NCBI GenBank assembly: GCA_017545325.1
Contig: JAFWOX010000115.1
Location: 1-5,407 of the forward strand
Origin: Oscillospiraceae bacterium
GTDB lineage: Bacteria; Bacillota_A; Clostridia; Oscillospirales; Oscillospiraceae
Direction of reading: 5' to 3'
DNA: 5,407 nt
Made by a program: the position numbers and the translations under genes. Each line of letters begins with the position of its first letter. Positions within the stretch are counted from its first letter, which is position 1. Shown in pieces: positions 1-5,407 of this stretch. The notes beneath the pieces were generated by a model, which saw only the letters and a program-made list of their open reading frames with translations, did no database searches and was not told the origin of the DNA.

Positions 1-132
1 GACCAGGAGCATATCATCTCCCTGGCGGCGGATCTGGAGGAATACCTGCACAGCGCGACCGCCTCCGTCAAACGGGCCTCGGTGATCTCCTACCTGTTCC
101 GGGTCTGCTCCTATGAGCTGGGAATGAAATAA
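1..132 (+). CDS. 3' end of an unidentified gene (C-terminal 43 residues)
   Basis: Frame 1 is open from the left edge to a TAA stop at 130-132 and encodes 43 residues, beginning DQEHIISLAADLEEYL and ending SYELGMK. Codon use (CTG, GCC, TCC, CGG) matches the rest of the window, and a strong intrinsic terminator follows 18 bases after the stop, so I take it as the real end of a plus-strand gene. The fragment looks largely alpha-helical with mixed charge, and shows no membrane segment, metal-binding cluster or motif I recognise. The start and any domain lie outside the window, so no function can be assigned. It is convergent with the minus-strand operon that ends at 372, and probably has no functional link to it. 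Confidence 0.75.
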   Translation, partial: DQEHIISLAADLEEYLHSATASVKRASVISYLFRVCSYELGMK

Positions 133-150
133 ATATCGCCTTTCCCATGG

Positions 151-203
151 AAAGCGCCCGGGAGACCGCGCGAATCGCGCGGCCTCCCGGGCGCTTTTTC
201 TTT
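151..203 (+). terminator. Strong rho-independent terminator
   Basis: Arms 151-172 and 176-197 pair over 22 positions with one A-C mismatch (A165) and a 3-nt AAT loop. The GC-rich stem is followed by a T-rich tract at 195-203 (TTTTTCTTT, partly inside the stem). It lies just after the TAA at 130-132 and terminates that plus-strand gene. Read on the minus strand, the hairpin is followed by only three T, so it may be a weak second-line terminator for the convergent helicase operon. Confidence 0.93.
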
Positions 204-264
204 ATGGCAATTTGAAAACACCGAAACTTTGCACTTTCGATACGTCGTACCGTCCGGGACGTGC

Positions 265-306
265 GGGCCGCTCACCCTGCGGGTAAGAGCGGCCCCTACG
301 GGCGGG
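265..306. repeat. REP-like palindromic unit, intergenic copy 1
   Basis: Arms GGGCCGCTC (265-273) and GAGCGGCCC (287-295) pair perfectly. An inner ACCC/GGGT stem (274-277 with 281-284), a TGC loop and a two-A bulge (285-286) complete the hairpin. The tail GGCCCCTACGGGCGGG (291-306) recurs exactly at 346-361. On the minus strand the unit reads as a CGTAGGGGC-type head followed by the hairpin. It lies between two convergent genes and could protect or help end the minus-strand transcript. A near-identical copy lies inside the TerB-family gene at 4240-4276. Confidence 0.8.
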
Positions 307-320
307 GGCGGTGGAACGGC

Positions 321-361
321 GGGCCGGCGACGCGAAGCTAGTCCCGGCCCCTACGGGCGGG
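321..361. repeat. REP-like palindromic unit, intergenic copy 2
   Basis: Arms GGGCCGG (321-327) and CCGGCCC (344-350) pair over 7 bp. An inner GAC/GTC stem (329-331 with 341-343) can extend the hairpin past one unpaired C. The tail repeats GGCCCCTACGGGCGGG (346-361) exactly as in the unit 55 bp to the left, while the loop sequence differs completely. The shared head with a variable palindrome suggests a repeat family rather than a simple duplication. It ends 10 bases from the helicase stop codon, so the operon transcript would carry it at its 3' end. Confidence 0.7.
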
Positions 362-371
362 CGCAATTCCA

Positions 372-2678
372 TTATACCGGAACGCTGCCGCTTGTCAAGC
401 GCTGGGGGGCAGCGAATGGCTGCCAGCTTTTTACCCGGGTCAGCATGGTCTCCACGTCCAGGACGCCGTAGGCGAAGCCCTTGCGGACCAGCTCCGGGGG
501 CAGGTACGGGTCGTACTTCTCAAAGACCGGCACTTCCTCCGGGTATACCAGCTCCAGGGGGTCAAACTCCACCGCCGCTTCCCGGCAGAGGATTTGATAA
601 AATTCTTCCTCCTCCGCCTCCATGGTGAACTGCATGTAGTAGGGCCGGGAGGATTGGAGGCCCTTGAGCCCCAAACGCGGGGCGCAGCGGCGCTTCAGGA
701 AGCGCTCCAGGGCCAGGAAGGCGTAGCTCCCCAGCCAGGGGAAGAGGGCCCACATCCGGCCCCCCAGGGGAACCAGGGGCCGCCGGTCCATGCCGGCCTT
801 CCGGAAGCTGTCCCGGGCCTCCGCCAGGCGGCAACGGGCGTGGGCCAGCAGATAGGGGTACTGCAGCTCCTCCGTCAGCACCCGGTACATCCGCTCCAGG
901 ATCCGGGTGTGGATGTCCCCCGCCACGTCACCGAAGTAGGCGGGGATGTTGCCCTTCACCAGGCTGCACCACAGCTCCCGCCGCTGATGGTCCAGCTCCT
1001 CCACCACCCAGACCCGGCCGGCGATGGCGATTTTCTCCCCCACGGGGGGCGGCTTCACGATGGTGCCCAGCTGCTCGGAGCCCGCGTGGACCGTGTACTC
1101 CACGTTCTCCTGGAAGACGGCGTAGAACTTGTAGCTGCTGACCACCCGCTCTCCCGCCAGGCCCAGGATCAGGCCGCCGTTTTCCGTGCGGTTGATGTGG
1201 TCCAGCTCCAGCAGATGGGTCAGCAGCAGCCGGTAGTCCTCCCGGCTGACCCGATGGAAGCAGCTGAGCCCCAGCACCCGGGAGGCCAGCTCCCGGGGAC
1301 TCATCTCCCCGCAGGCGGCCAGGGTGCTCATGGTCTGGTGATAGAGCAGGCTGTAGGGGAGCCGGTCCATCCGGGGCGGCTCCACGAAGCGTTCCTCAAT
1401 GTAGAGCTGCACCAGGGCGATGCCCTGGATCAGATACCAGGGGATGCTGTCCGGCAGCATGGCCCGGGCCTCCCAGTGCTCCTCCCGCATGACGAACCAC
1501 ATCTCCGCCGGGTCCCCCCGGCGGCCCGTGCGGCCCATCCGCTGCAAAAAGCCCGACACGGTATAGGGGGCGTCGATCTGAAAGGCCCGCTCCAGGCGGC
1601 CAATGTCGATTCCCAGCTCCAGGGTGGCGGTGGCGCAGACGGAGAGCCTGGAGTCCTCATCCTTCATGTCCGCCTCGGCGCTCTCCCGGTAGGAGGCGGA
1701 CAGGTTGCCGTGGTGGATCAGAAAGCGGTCCGGCTCCCGCTTGGCCTCGCAGTACTGCCGCAGGCTCTGGCACACCGCCTCGCACTCCTCCCGGGAGTTG
1801 GTGAAGATCAGGCACTTCTTGCCCTTGGTGTGCTCGAAAATGTAGGCCAGCCCCGGGTCCGCGGCCCTGGGGGCCGTGTCCGTAGGGTTCTCCGGCACAG
1901 GCACAGGCGCGGGCGGCCGATGACCGCCGCCTGTAGCGCGGGCAATCTGCCCGCCTTCGCCCTCCCCCGCCTGGGGGTCGCTCAGGTAGAAGTGCTCCAT
2001 GGACAGGCGCCAGATCTCCTTGCCCGCCTCAAATTTGGGGATCCGGGTGCCCCGGCCGCTGCCGGCGGCCAGGAAGCGGCCCGCCGCCTCCGGGTCTCCG
2101 ATGGTGGCGGAGAGGCCCACCCGCCGGGGATGGCAGCCCGCCAGGCGGCAGAGCCGCTCCATGAGGCAGAAGCACTGGAGGCCCCGGTCCCCCCGCAGCA
2201 GGGAGTGGATCTCGTCCACCACGATGAAGCGCAGGTCTCCAAAGAGGGCGGGGATCTCCATGTGCTTGTTGATCAGCAGGGCCTCCAGGGACTCCGGGGT
2301 GATCTGCAGCACCCCGGCGGGCTTTTTCAGCAGCTTCCGCTTCTGGCTCTGGGCCGCGTCCCCGTGCCAGCGGGTGACGGGGATCCCCGCCTCCCGGCAC
2401 AGCGCCCCCAGCCGCTCAAACTGGTCGTTGATGAGGGCCTTCAGGGGGGCGATATACAGCACCCCCACGGAGCTGGGGGGATCCTCCTCCAGCAGGGTCA
2501 GAATGGGGAAGAAGGCCGCCTCCGTCTTCCCCGAGGCGGTGGAGGCCGTCAGCAGTACATTGTCCTCCGACTCAAAGATGGCCTGGGCGGCGGCGTTCTG
2601 GACCCCCCGGAGGCTCTGCCAGCCCGCCCGGTAGATCTCCTCCTGGATGAAGGGGGCGTAGCGCTCAAAGGCGTTCAC
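372..2678 (-). CDS. Lhr/BrxHI-like superfamily 2 DEAD/DEAH-box helicase
   Basis: This 768-residue ATP-dependent nucleic-acid helicase or translocase has the full superfamily 2 motif set: motif I ASTASGKT (45-52), Ia APLKALINDQ (77-86), Ib TPESL (127-131), II DEIH (155-158), III LSAT (189-192), IV-like CLIFTNSRE (289-297), V ATATLELGIDIG (349-360) and VI QRMGRTGRRG (379-388). No catalytic residue appears lost. The remaining 380 or so residues resemble the winged-helix and accessory region of Lhr-type helicases; this class accompanies BrxD ATPases in some BREX loci (BrxHI). The start is GTG at 2678-2676, with GGAG 8 nt upstream, and overlaps the ATPase stop by four bases (GTGA), indicating translational coupling. 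TAA is at 374-372. Residues about 238-273, between the two RecA-like domains, are a low-complexity Gly/Pro/Ala linker that coincides with palindromic DNA. The helicase class is firm; its biological role is inferred. Confidence 0.95.
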   Translation of the reverse strand: MNAFERYAPFIQEEIYRAGWQSLRGVQNAAAQAIFESEDNVLLTASTASGKTEAAFFPILTLLEEDPPSSVGVLYIAPLKALINDQFERLGALCREAGIPVTRWHGDAAQSQKRKLLKKPAGVLQITPESLEALLINKHMEIPALFGDLRFIVVDEIHSLLRGDRGLQCFCLMERLCRLAGCHPRRVGLSATIGDPEAAGRFLAAGSGRGTRIPKFEAGKEIWRLSMEHFYLSDPQAGEGEGGQIARATGGGHRPPAPVPVPENPTDTAPRAADPGLAYIFEHTKGKKCLIFTNSREECEAVCQSLRQYCEAKREPDRFLIHHGNLSASYRESAEADMKDEDSRLSVCATATLELGIDIGRLERAFQIDAPYTVSGFLQRMGRTGRRGDPAEMWFVMREEHWEARAMLPDSIPWYLIQGIALVQLYIEERFVEPPRMDRLPYSLLYHQTMSTLAACGEMSPRELASRVLGLSCFHRVSREDYRLLLTHLLELDHINRTENGGLILGLAGERVVSSYKFYAVFQENVEYTVHAGSEQLGTIVKPPPVGEKIAIAGRVWVVEELDHQRRELWCSLVKGNIPAYFGDVAGDIHTRILERMYRVLTEELQYPYLLAHARCRLAEARDSFRKAGMDRRPLVPLGGRMWALFPWLGSYAFLALERFLKRRCAPRLGLKGLQSSRPYYMQFTMEAEEEEFYQILCREAAVEFDPLELVYPEEVPVFEKYDPYLPPELVRKGFAYGVLDVETMLTRVKSWQPFAAPQRLTSGSVPV
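1912..1955. repeat. Two adjacent palindromes inside the helicase gene
   Basis: Hairpin one has arms GGCGGC (1912-1917) and GCCGCC (1926-1931) with an 8-nt loop. Hairpin two has arms GCGGGCA (1938-1944) and TGCCCGC (1948-1954) with a 3-nt ATC loop. A CGTAGGG motif (1881-1887) and a degenerate TGTAGCGCGGG (1932-1942) resemble the head of the intergenic repeat units. The stretch encodes residues about 242-256 (GGQIARATGGGHRPP), in the linker between the helicase motor domains and away from every conserved motif. I read it as a degenerate REP-like insertion kept in frame. Chance palindromes in GC-rich coding DNA remain possible. Confidence 0.6.
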
Positions 2679-4003
2679 AGGGCAAACTCCGCGTAGGCGG
2701 CCTCCGCTTCGTCAGAGAGGGCTTCGGACTTGGCAAAGGGGAAGTCCTCGGATTCCAGCAGGGCCTGGGGCCCCAGGGACGGGTTCTGATACAACAGATC
2801 CAGCAGCTCGATGAAGTCCCGGATCACCTCCCGGGGGGTGATGTTCTGATCCGCCCCCACCCGGCTCAGCTCCACCCGCAGAAAGGCCGCCAGGTCCTGG
2901 GTCTGCACCCGCCGGGCATAGCCGTAAAGCCCCGCGTGCATGTCCGCCAGCTTCTCGCAGAGCACCAGCAGTTCCTCGGGGCCCAGGGGCTCCAGCCGGA
3001 TCACCGGGGCCAGCAGATCCCGGGCCCCGGGCTTGGAGAAGCGGCCCTCCGCCAGCCGGGACCGCAGGGCCTCGTAGCTGTAGACGCCCCGGCGCTTGTC
3101 CTCCAGGGCCTGGGGGGTGGCCCCCATGAGGATGCCCAAGTACCGGGCCTTCCCCTGGAGGGCGTCGTTGTACATGGCCAGCAGCTTTTCATAGTTGTAC
3201 TGCCGGGTGACGGCGTTGGGGATTTTGGACAGGTTCACCAGCTCGTCCACCATGAGAAAGAGCCCCGTGTAGCCCGCCAGCCGGAAGAAGACCGCGAAGA
3301 GCTTCAAATACTCGTACCAGTTGTCGTCGGTGATGATCATGCTGACCCCCAGGGCCTCCCGGGCCTCGGCCTTGGTGGGATACTCCCCCCGGAACCAGCG
3401 GAGCACCCGGCTCTTGGTCTCCTGGTCTCCCGCCAGGGCGGCCCGATAGTAGGCCGCCAGCAGCCGGGCGAAGTCATAGCCGTGGACCAGCTCGCTGACG
3501 GAGCCGGTGACGGCGTAGATCCGCCGCTCCGTCTCCGCCGCCAGGGCCGGGTCCTCCGGGGACAGGCCCGTGGTCTGGAGGGCCTCGTTCCGCACGGCGC
3601 TGATCCACCGGTCCAGCACCAGGCTCAGGGCGCCTCCCTCGGGCTTGGTCTTGGTGGCCAGGTTGCCGATGAGCTCCCGGTAGGTGGCCAGCCCCTGGCC
3701 CCGGGTGCCCTGGAGCCGCCGCTCCGGGCTCAGATCCGCGTCCGCCACGATGAAGCCCCGGTCCATCACGTAGCTGCGGATGGTCTGCAGCAGGAAGCTC
3801 TTGCCGGAGCCGTAGCGGCCCAGGATGAAGCGGAAGGAGGCGCCCCCCTCCGCGATGATGTCCACGTCGTGGAGCAGGGCCTCGATCTCGTTTTTCCGAC
3901 CCACGGTGATGTAGGGCAGGCCGACGCGGGGCACCACGCCCCCCTTCAAAGCGTTCAGCACCGTCTGGGCGATGCGTCTGGGTACTTGTCTCTGTTCCGT
4001 CAT
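2675..4003 (-). CDS. DUF2791/BrxD-family P-loop ATPase
   Basis: This 442-residue cytoplasmic ATPase resembles the BrxC/BrxD-type (DUF2791) family. The family-like N-terminus (VPRRIAQTVLNALKGGVVPR, then VGRKNEIEALL) leads to Walker A GRYGSGKS (62-69, Lys68), ADADLSPERRL (87-97) and Walker B LFLMVDEL (248-255, Asp253-Glu254). GATPQALED (294-302) is a candidate sensor strand, and RSRLAEGRF (314-322) may hold an arginine finger. The C-terminal part is helical. I chose ATG at 4003-4001 because GGAGG (4017-4013) lies 9 nt upstream and family proteins begin close to the VPRR motif; an in-frame ATG at 4030 would place this site inside the coding sequence. The start lies four bases after the TerB-family stop, and the stop overlaps the helicase start. 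BrxD relatives act in phage defence with an Lhr-like helicase. The target of this protein is unknown; a DNA-linked motor, loader or switch is inferred. Confidence 0.93.
   Translation of the reverse strand: MTEQRQVPRRIAQTVLNALKGGVVPRVGLPYITVGRKNEIEALLHDVDIIAEGGASFRFILGRYGSGKSFLLQTIRSYVMDRGFIVADADLSPERRLQGTRGQGLATYRELIGNLATKTKPEGGALSLVLDRWISAVRNEALQTTGLSPEDPALAAETERRIYAVTGSVSELVHGYDFARLLAAYYRAALAGDQETKSRVLRWFRGEYPTKAEAREALGVSMIITDDNWYEYLKLFAVFFRLAGYTGLFLMVDELVNLSKIPNAVTRQYNYEKLLAMYNDALQGKARYLGILMGATPQALEDKRRGVYSYEALRSRLAEGRFSKPGARDLLAPVIRLEPLGPEELLVLCEKLADMHAGLYGYARRVQTQDLAAFLRVELSRVGADQNITPREVIRDFIELLDLLYQNPSLGPQALLESEDFPFAKSEALSDEAEAAYAEFAL
2687..2690 (-). promoter_or_regulatory. Ribosome binding site deciding the helicase GTG start
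   Basis: GGAG on the minus strand (2690-2687) lies 8 nt before the GTG at 2678, inside the final codons of the ATPase gene. It supports GTG as the true start, because the protein then begins with the conserved-looking FERYAPFIQEEIYRAGW segment. The GTGA overlap with the ATPase stop would allow terminating ribosomes to restart. Confidence 0.7.
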
Positions 4004-4007
4004 GTTC

Positions 4008-5407
4008 TCATACCTCCAAAAGTCGGGCAAGCTCCTCCCGATAGTCCTCCACCAAATTCAGTTGATCCCCGTCACAGTCCAGCACCGTGTCGCCGAATTC
4101 CTCCAACAGGGCCTCGTTGACGGCGTCCGCCGCCAGGGCCGGAGTCAAATGGGCCGCCGCCAGGGCGGGGCTTGGGTCCTCCCCCCGCAGGAGGGCCCGC
4201 AGAATGCCCCACAGGGCTTCATCCAGGGGCAGCGGGGCCGGGCTGCTCACCCTGCGGGTAAGAGCAGCCCCTACGGAGCTCTGAGCTCTGAACTCTGAAC
4301 TCTGAACTGGCGTTTCCCGCAGGCGACCAGTGACCGTCCCTATGTCTGACGCCCCCTCCAGCCGGGGAACAACCTGGCGAGCAGTGCTCGCAGCTGCGGG
4401 CGTTGCCGGTTGCCCGCTGCCTGTTGCCTCCTGGTCCTCCTCCACCAGCAGGCTGTCCCGGGTCTGGTCCGCCTCCCGGCGGATCCTGTCCAGGCCGGAC
4501 AGGTCGATGCGGATCTCCGCCCTGGCGGCCTCCCGGAGGGCCTGCCGCTCCTCCTGAATGGCGGCCTCGATCCAGGGGGCCGCCCAGGCGTTCTCCGGCC
4601 GCTGCTTCAGGCTGCGGCCCGCCTTCAGATAGGTCCGGAGCCGGGCCTCGGTCTCGTGGAGGAAGCCCCGCAGCAGCTCCAGGTGGAAGCCGTCCTTCTC
4701 ATAGGCCTCCTCCCGCCAGCTGCCTGCCTGGCAGCGGTAAACCCGGCAGGGATTCAGCCGGTAGACCCGATCCCGGGGCCGCCCCGGCAGCCAGACCACG
4801 GCGCTGGCCAGGGGAAACCAGGGCCGGCTCCGGGGAGAGCCGAAGCAGCGGGAAAAGAGCTCCCGCCCCTGGCTGCGCTCCCCCTCCAGGGCCAGGGTCC
4901 AGGCCCGGCAGAAGAGCCGCCTGCCCCGGGCCGGGTCCCCCGCCAGCACCGGGGACTGGTCCAGCTTCTTGTCGCTCAGGGCGCAGAGGGCGGCGAAAAG
5001 CTCCTCCGGATCCCGGTCCCGGGGGGCCCGGAGGGCGGCCAGGGACCGGTCCCGCTCCAGCAGGGCAGGGTCCGCCGCCTGCTGGGCCAGGGCCGGGGGC
5101 AGCTCCCGCAGCACCGCGTATTCCAGCATCCAGCGCCGCAGATTGGCCCGCATGGGGGCGTTGCCCAGGCCCGCGTCCAGAAAGCCCCGCTCAAAATCCA
5201 GCAGCTTTTCCAGCACCCCCACCGGGCCCTCCGCCCCCACGCCGTTCAGCAGCTCGTAGAGGTAGACGTAGGCGGCGGAGGCGGGAATGGGCCCGTAGAT
5301 CCCCCGCCGGGCGGCGGTCCGCCAGGTAAAATAGCCCCGAAGCTGCTTCAGGGACATGTCCCGGTAGGTGGGGTAGTAGCAGGCGAAGTCCCCGGACCAG
5401 GGGTAGC
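4008..5407 (-). CDS. TerB-N/TerB-C domain protein, 5' end outside the window
   Basis: The reading frame runs from the right edge (first whole codon at 5405) to TGA at 4010-4008, giving 465 visible residues. The 16 residues before the first in-window ATG (5357) include GDFACYYPTYRD and continue into MSLKQLRGYFTWRT. This is the TerB-N signature as I know it, so the true start lies upstream. The N-terminal domain includes the PIPASAAYVYLYELLNGVG helix. A region from about 4680 to 4440, with YLKAGRSLKQ and IRIDLSGLDRIRREADQTRDS, matches the first part of TerB-C; the end (ADAVNEALLEEFGDTVLDCDGD, then LVEDYREEL) matches its last part. No separate TerB metal-binding domain is evident. Between these parts lies a Ser/Ala/Pro-rich linker encoded by repeats at about 4240-4429. 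The gene leads the ATPase by a 4-base gap and carries that gene's ribosome binding site in its last codons. A scaffold or sensor role for the ATPase-helicase pair is inferred. Confidence 0.88.
   Translation of the reverse strand, partial: YPWSGDFACYYPTYRDMSLKQLRGYFTWRTAARRGIYGPIPASAAYVYLYELLNGVGAEGPVGVLEKLLDFERGFLDAGLGNAPMRANLRRWMLEYAVLRELPPALAQQAADPALLERDRSLAALRAPRDRDPEELFAALCALSDKKLDQSPVLAGDPARGRRLFCRAWTLALEGERSQGRELFSRCFGSPRSRPWFPLASAVVWLPGRPRDRVYRLNPCRVYRCQAGSWREEAYEKDGFHLELLRGFLHETEARLRTYLKAGRSLKQRPENAWAAPWIEAAIQEERQALREAARAEIRIDLSGLDRIRREADQTRDSLLVEEDQEATGSGQPATPAAASTARQVVPRLEGASDIGTVTGRLRETPVQSSEFRAQSSVGAALTRRVSSPAPLPLDEALWGILRALLRGEDPSPALAAAHLTPALAADAVNEALLEEFGDTVLDCDGDQLNLVEDYREELARLLEV
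4013..4017 (-). promoter_or_regulatory. Ribosome binding site deciding the ATPase start
   Basis: GGAGG on the minus strand (4017-4013) sits in the last codons of the TerB-family gene, 9 nt before the ATG at 4003-4001. It decides in favour of that ATG over the one at 4030, which lies upstream of the site. Ribosomes ending at the TGA (4010-4008) stop between this site and the new start, a typical coupling arrangement. Confidence 0.82.
4240..4276. repeat. REP-like palindrome inside the TerB-family gene
   Basis: Arms GGGCTGCTC (4240-4248) and GAGCAGCCC (4262-4270), an inner ACCC/GGGT stem, a TGC loop and a two-A bulge reproduce the intergenic unit at 265-301. Over 37 bases only two differ: C269 becomes T4244 and G291 becomes A4266. 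These two positions pair in the stem, so the change is C-G to T-A. The copy is in frame and encodes VGAALTRRVSSP, between the two conserved parts of TerB-C. Confidence 0.85.
4276..4308. repeat. 7-bp tandem repeat A (GARCTCT) in coding sequence
   Basis: Two GAGCTCT units (4276-4289), two GAACTCT units (4290-4303) and a partial GAACT (4304-4308) run head to tail directly from the tail of the palindromic element. Read on the coding strand they give a heptapeptide periodicity, QSSEFRA followed by QSS. The unit is not a multiple of three, so a change of one copy would shift the frame. Confidence 0.88.
4377..4398. repeat. Overlapping short palindromes in the linker of the TerB-family gene
   Basis: GCGAGCA (4377-4383) and TGCTCGC (4385-4391) form a palindrome around one central G. 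CGCAGCTGCG (4389-4398) is a perfect 10-bp palindrome sharing three bases with it. Both lie between the two 7-bp tandem repeats and encode part of the Ala-rich linker (PAAASTARQ). They look like remains of further palindromic elements, though short GC palindromes can arise by chance. Confidence 0.5.
4402..4429. repeat. 7-bp tandem repeat B (GYTGCCN) in coding sequence
   Basis: Four consecutive units, GTTGCCG, GTTGCCC, GCTGCCT and GTTGCCT, occupy 28 bases without a gap. On the coding strand they give EATGSGQPAT-type low-complexity sequence at the upstream edge of the linker. The unit differs from repeat A but has the same 7-bp period, and again a one-unit change would break the frame. Confidence 0.75.

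Noticed and set aside
265..361. CRISPR-like repeat pair
   Set aside because: There are only two 16-bp copies with unlike palindromes between them, no regular spacer pattern and no cas genes. A REP-like family explains the data better.
133..371. tRNA, riboswitch or promoter in the intergenic gap
   Set aside because: Apart from the terminator and the palindromic units, I found no cloverleaf, known riboswitch core or convincing -35/-10 pair. The flanking genes are convergent, so no promoter is needed here.
229..628. Short plus-strand frames over the intergenic repeats and the helicase 3' end
   Set aside because: They translate palindromic repeats and antisense helicase sequence. No domain or convincing ribosome binding site supports them.
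594..2696. 700-codon plus-strand open frame opposite the helicase
   Set aside because: It lies fully antisense to a gene with complete helicase motifs. Its composition is Gly/Pro/Gln/His-rich with no recognisable domain, as expected from the opposite strand of GC3-biased coding DNA.
4004..4030. Upstream ATG at 4030 as the ATPase start
   Set aside because: The GGAGG at 4017-4013 lies downstream of it, and the nine extra residues (MPDFWRYEN) overlap the TerB-family gene. ATG at 4003 has correct spacing.
2936..4120. 394-codon plus-strand open frame opposite the ATPase
   Set aside because: It is a shadow of the ATPase gene, with low-complexity composition, no motif and no ribosome binding site that I can see.
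4403..5329. 308-codon plus-strand frame rich in Pro, Gly and Arg
   Set aside because: It is antisense to the TerB-family gene, and its extreme Pro/Gly/Arg composition is typical of a GC-rich shadow frame.
372..5407. Complete BREX or DISARM system
   Set aside because: Only the BrxD-like ATPase and BrxHI-like helicase are shared. No methylase, PglZ, BrxC, PLD nuclease or DUF1998 gene is seen in the window.

Overview
The window is GC-rich and dense, with very GC-biased third codon positions (CTG, GCC, CGG, CCC and GAG dominate), strong GGAGG-type ribosome binding sites and tightly packed genes. With the protein families present and a CGTAGGGGC-headed palindromic repeat that I associate with gut Clostridia, this suggests a high-GC Firmicute of the Oscillospiraceae/Flavonifractor kind. 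That placement is inference, because no rRNA or marker gene is present.

Layout. Positions 1-132 hold the 3' end of an unidentified plus-strand gene, closed by a very strong intrinsic terminator (151-203). Positions 204-371 are non-coding and carry two REP-like palindromic units sharing a 16-bp direct repeat. From 372 to the right edge, everything is one minus-strand operon, read right to left: a TerB-N/TerB-C protein (4008-5407, its 5' end outside the window), a DUF2791/BrxD-type P-loop ATPase (2675-4003) and an Lhr/BrxHI-like superfamily 2 helicase (372-2678, GTG start). The first junction is a 4-nt gap with the ribosome binding site inside the upstream gene. The second is a 4-bp GTGA overlap. 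Both point to translational coupling and a shared complex or pathway.

Function. BrxD-type ATPases and Lhr-like helicases occur together in some BREX phage-defence loci, and TerB-N/TerB-C proteins have been linked by comparative genomics to DNA-processing and stress systems. The trio here probably forms a DNA-directed, ATP-driven machine, perhaps in defence or DNA maintenance. No BREX methylase (PglX), PglZ or BrxC is visible, so it is either a compact stand-alone system or one end of a larger locus.

The most unusual structure is repeat invasion of the operon. The same palindromic element found in the intergenic region also sits in frame inside the TerB-family gene. The two copies differ at only two bases, and those two bases pair with each other in the hairpin. 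Beside it are two different 7-bp tandem repeats and two more palindromes, so about 190 bp of this gene's interdomain linker looks built from repetitive DNA. A related pair of hairpins lies in the linker between the two motor domains of the helicase. Because a 7-bp unit is not a multiple of three, copy-number slippage would shift the frame of the TerB-family gene, making it a candidate for phase variation.
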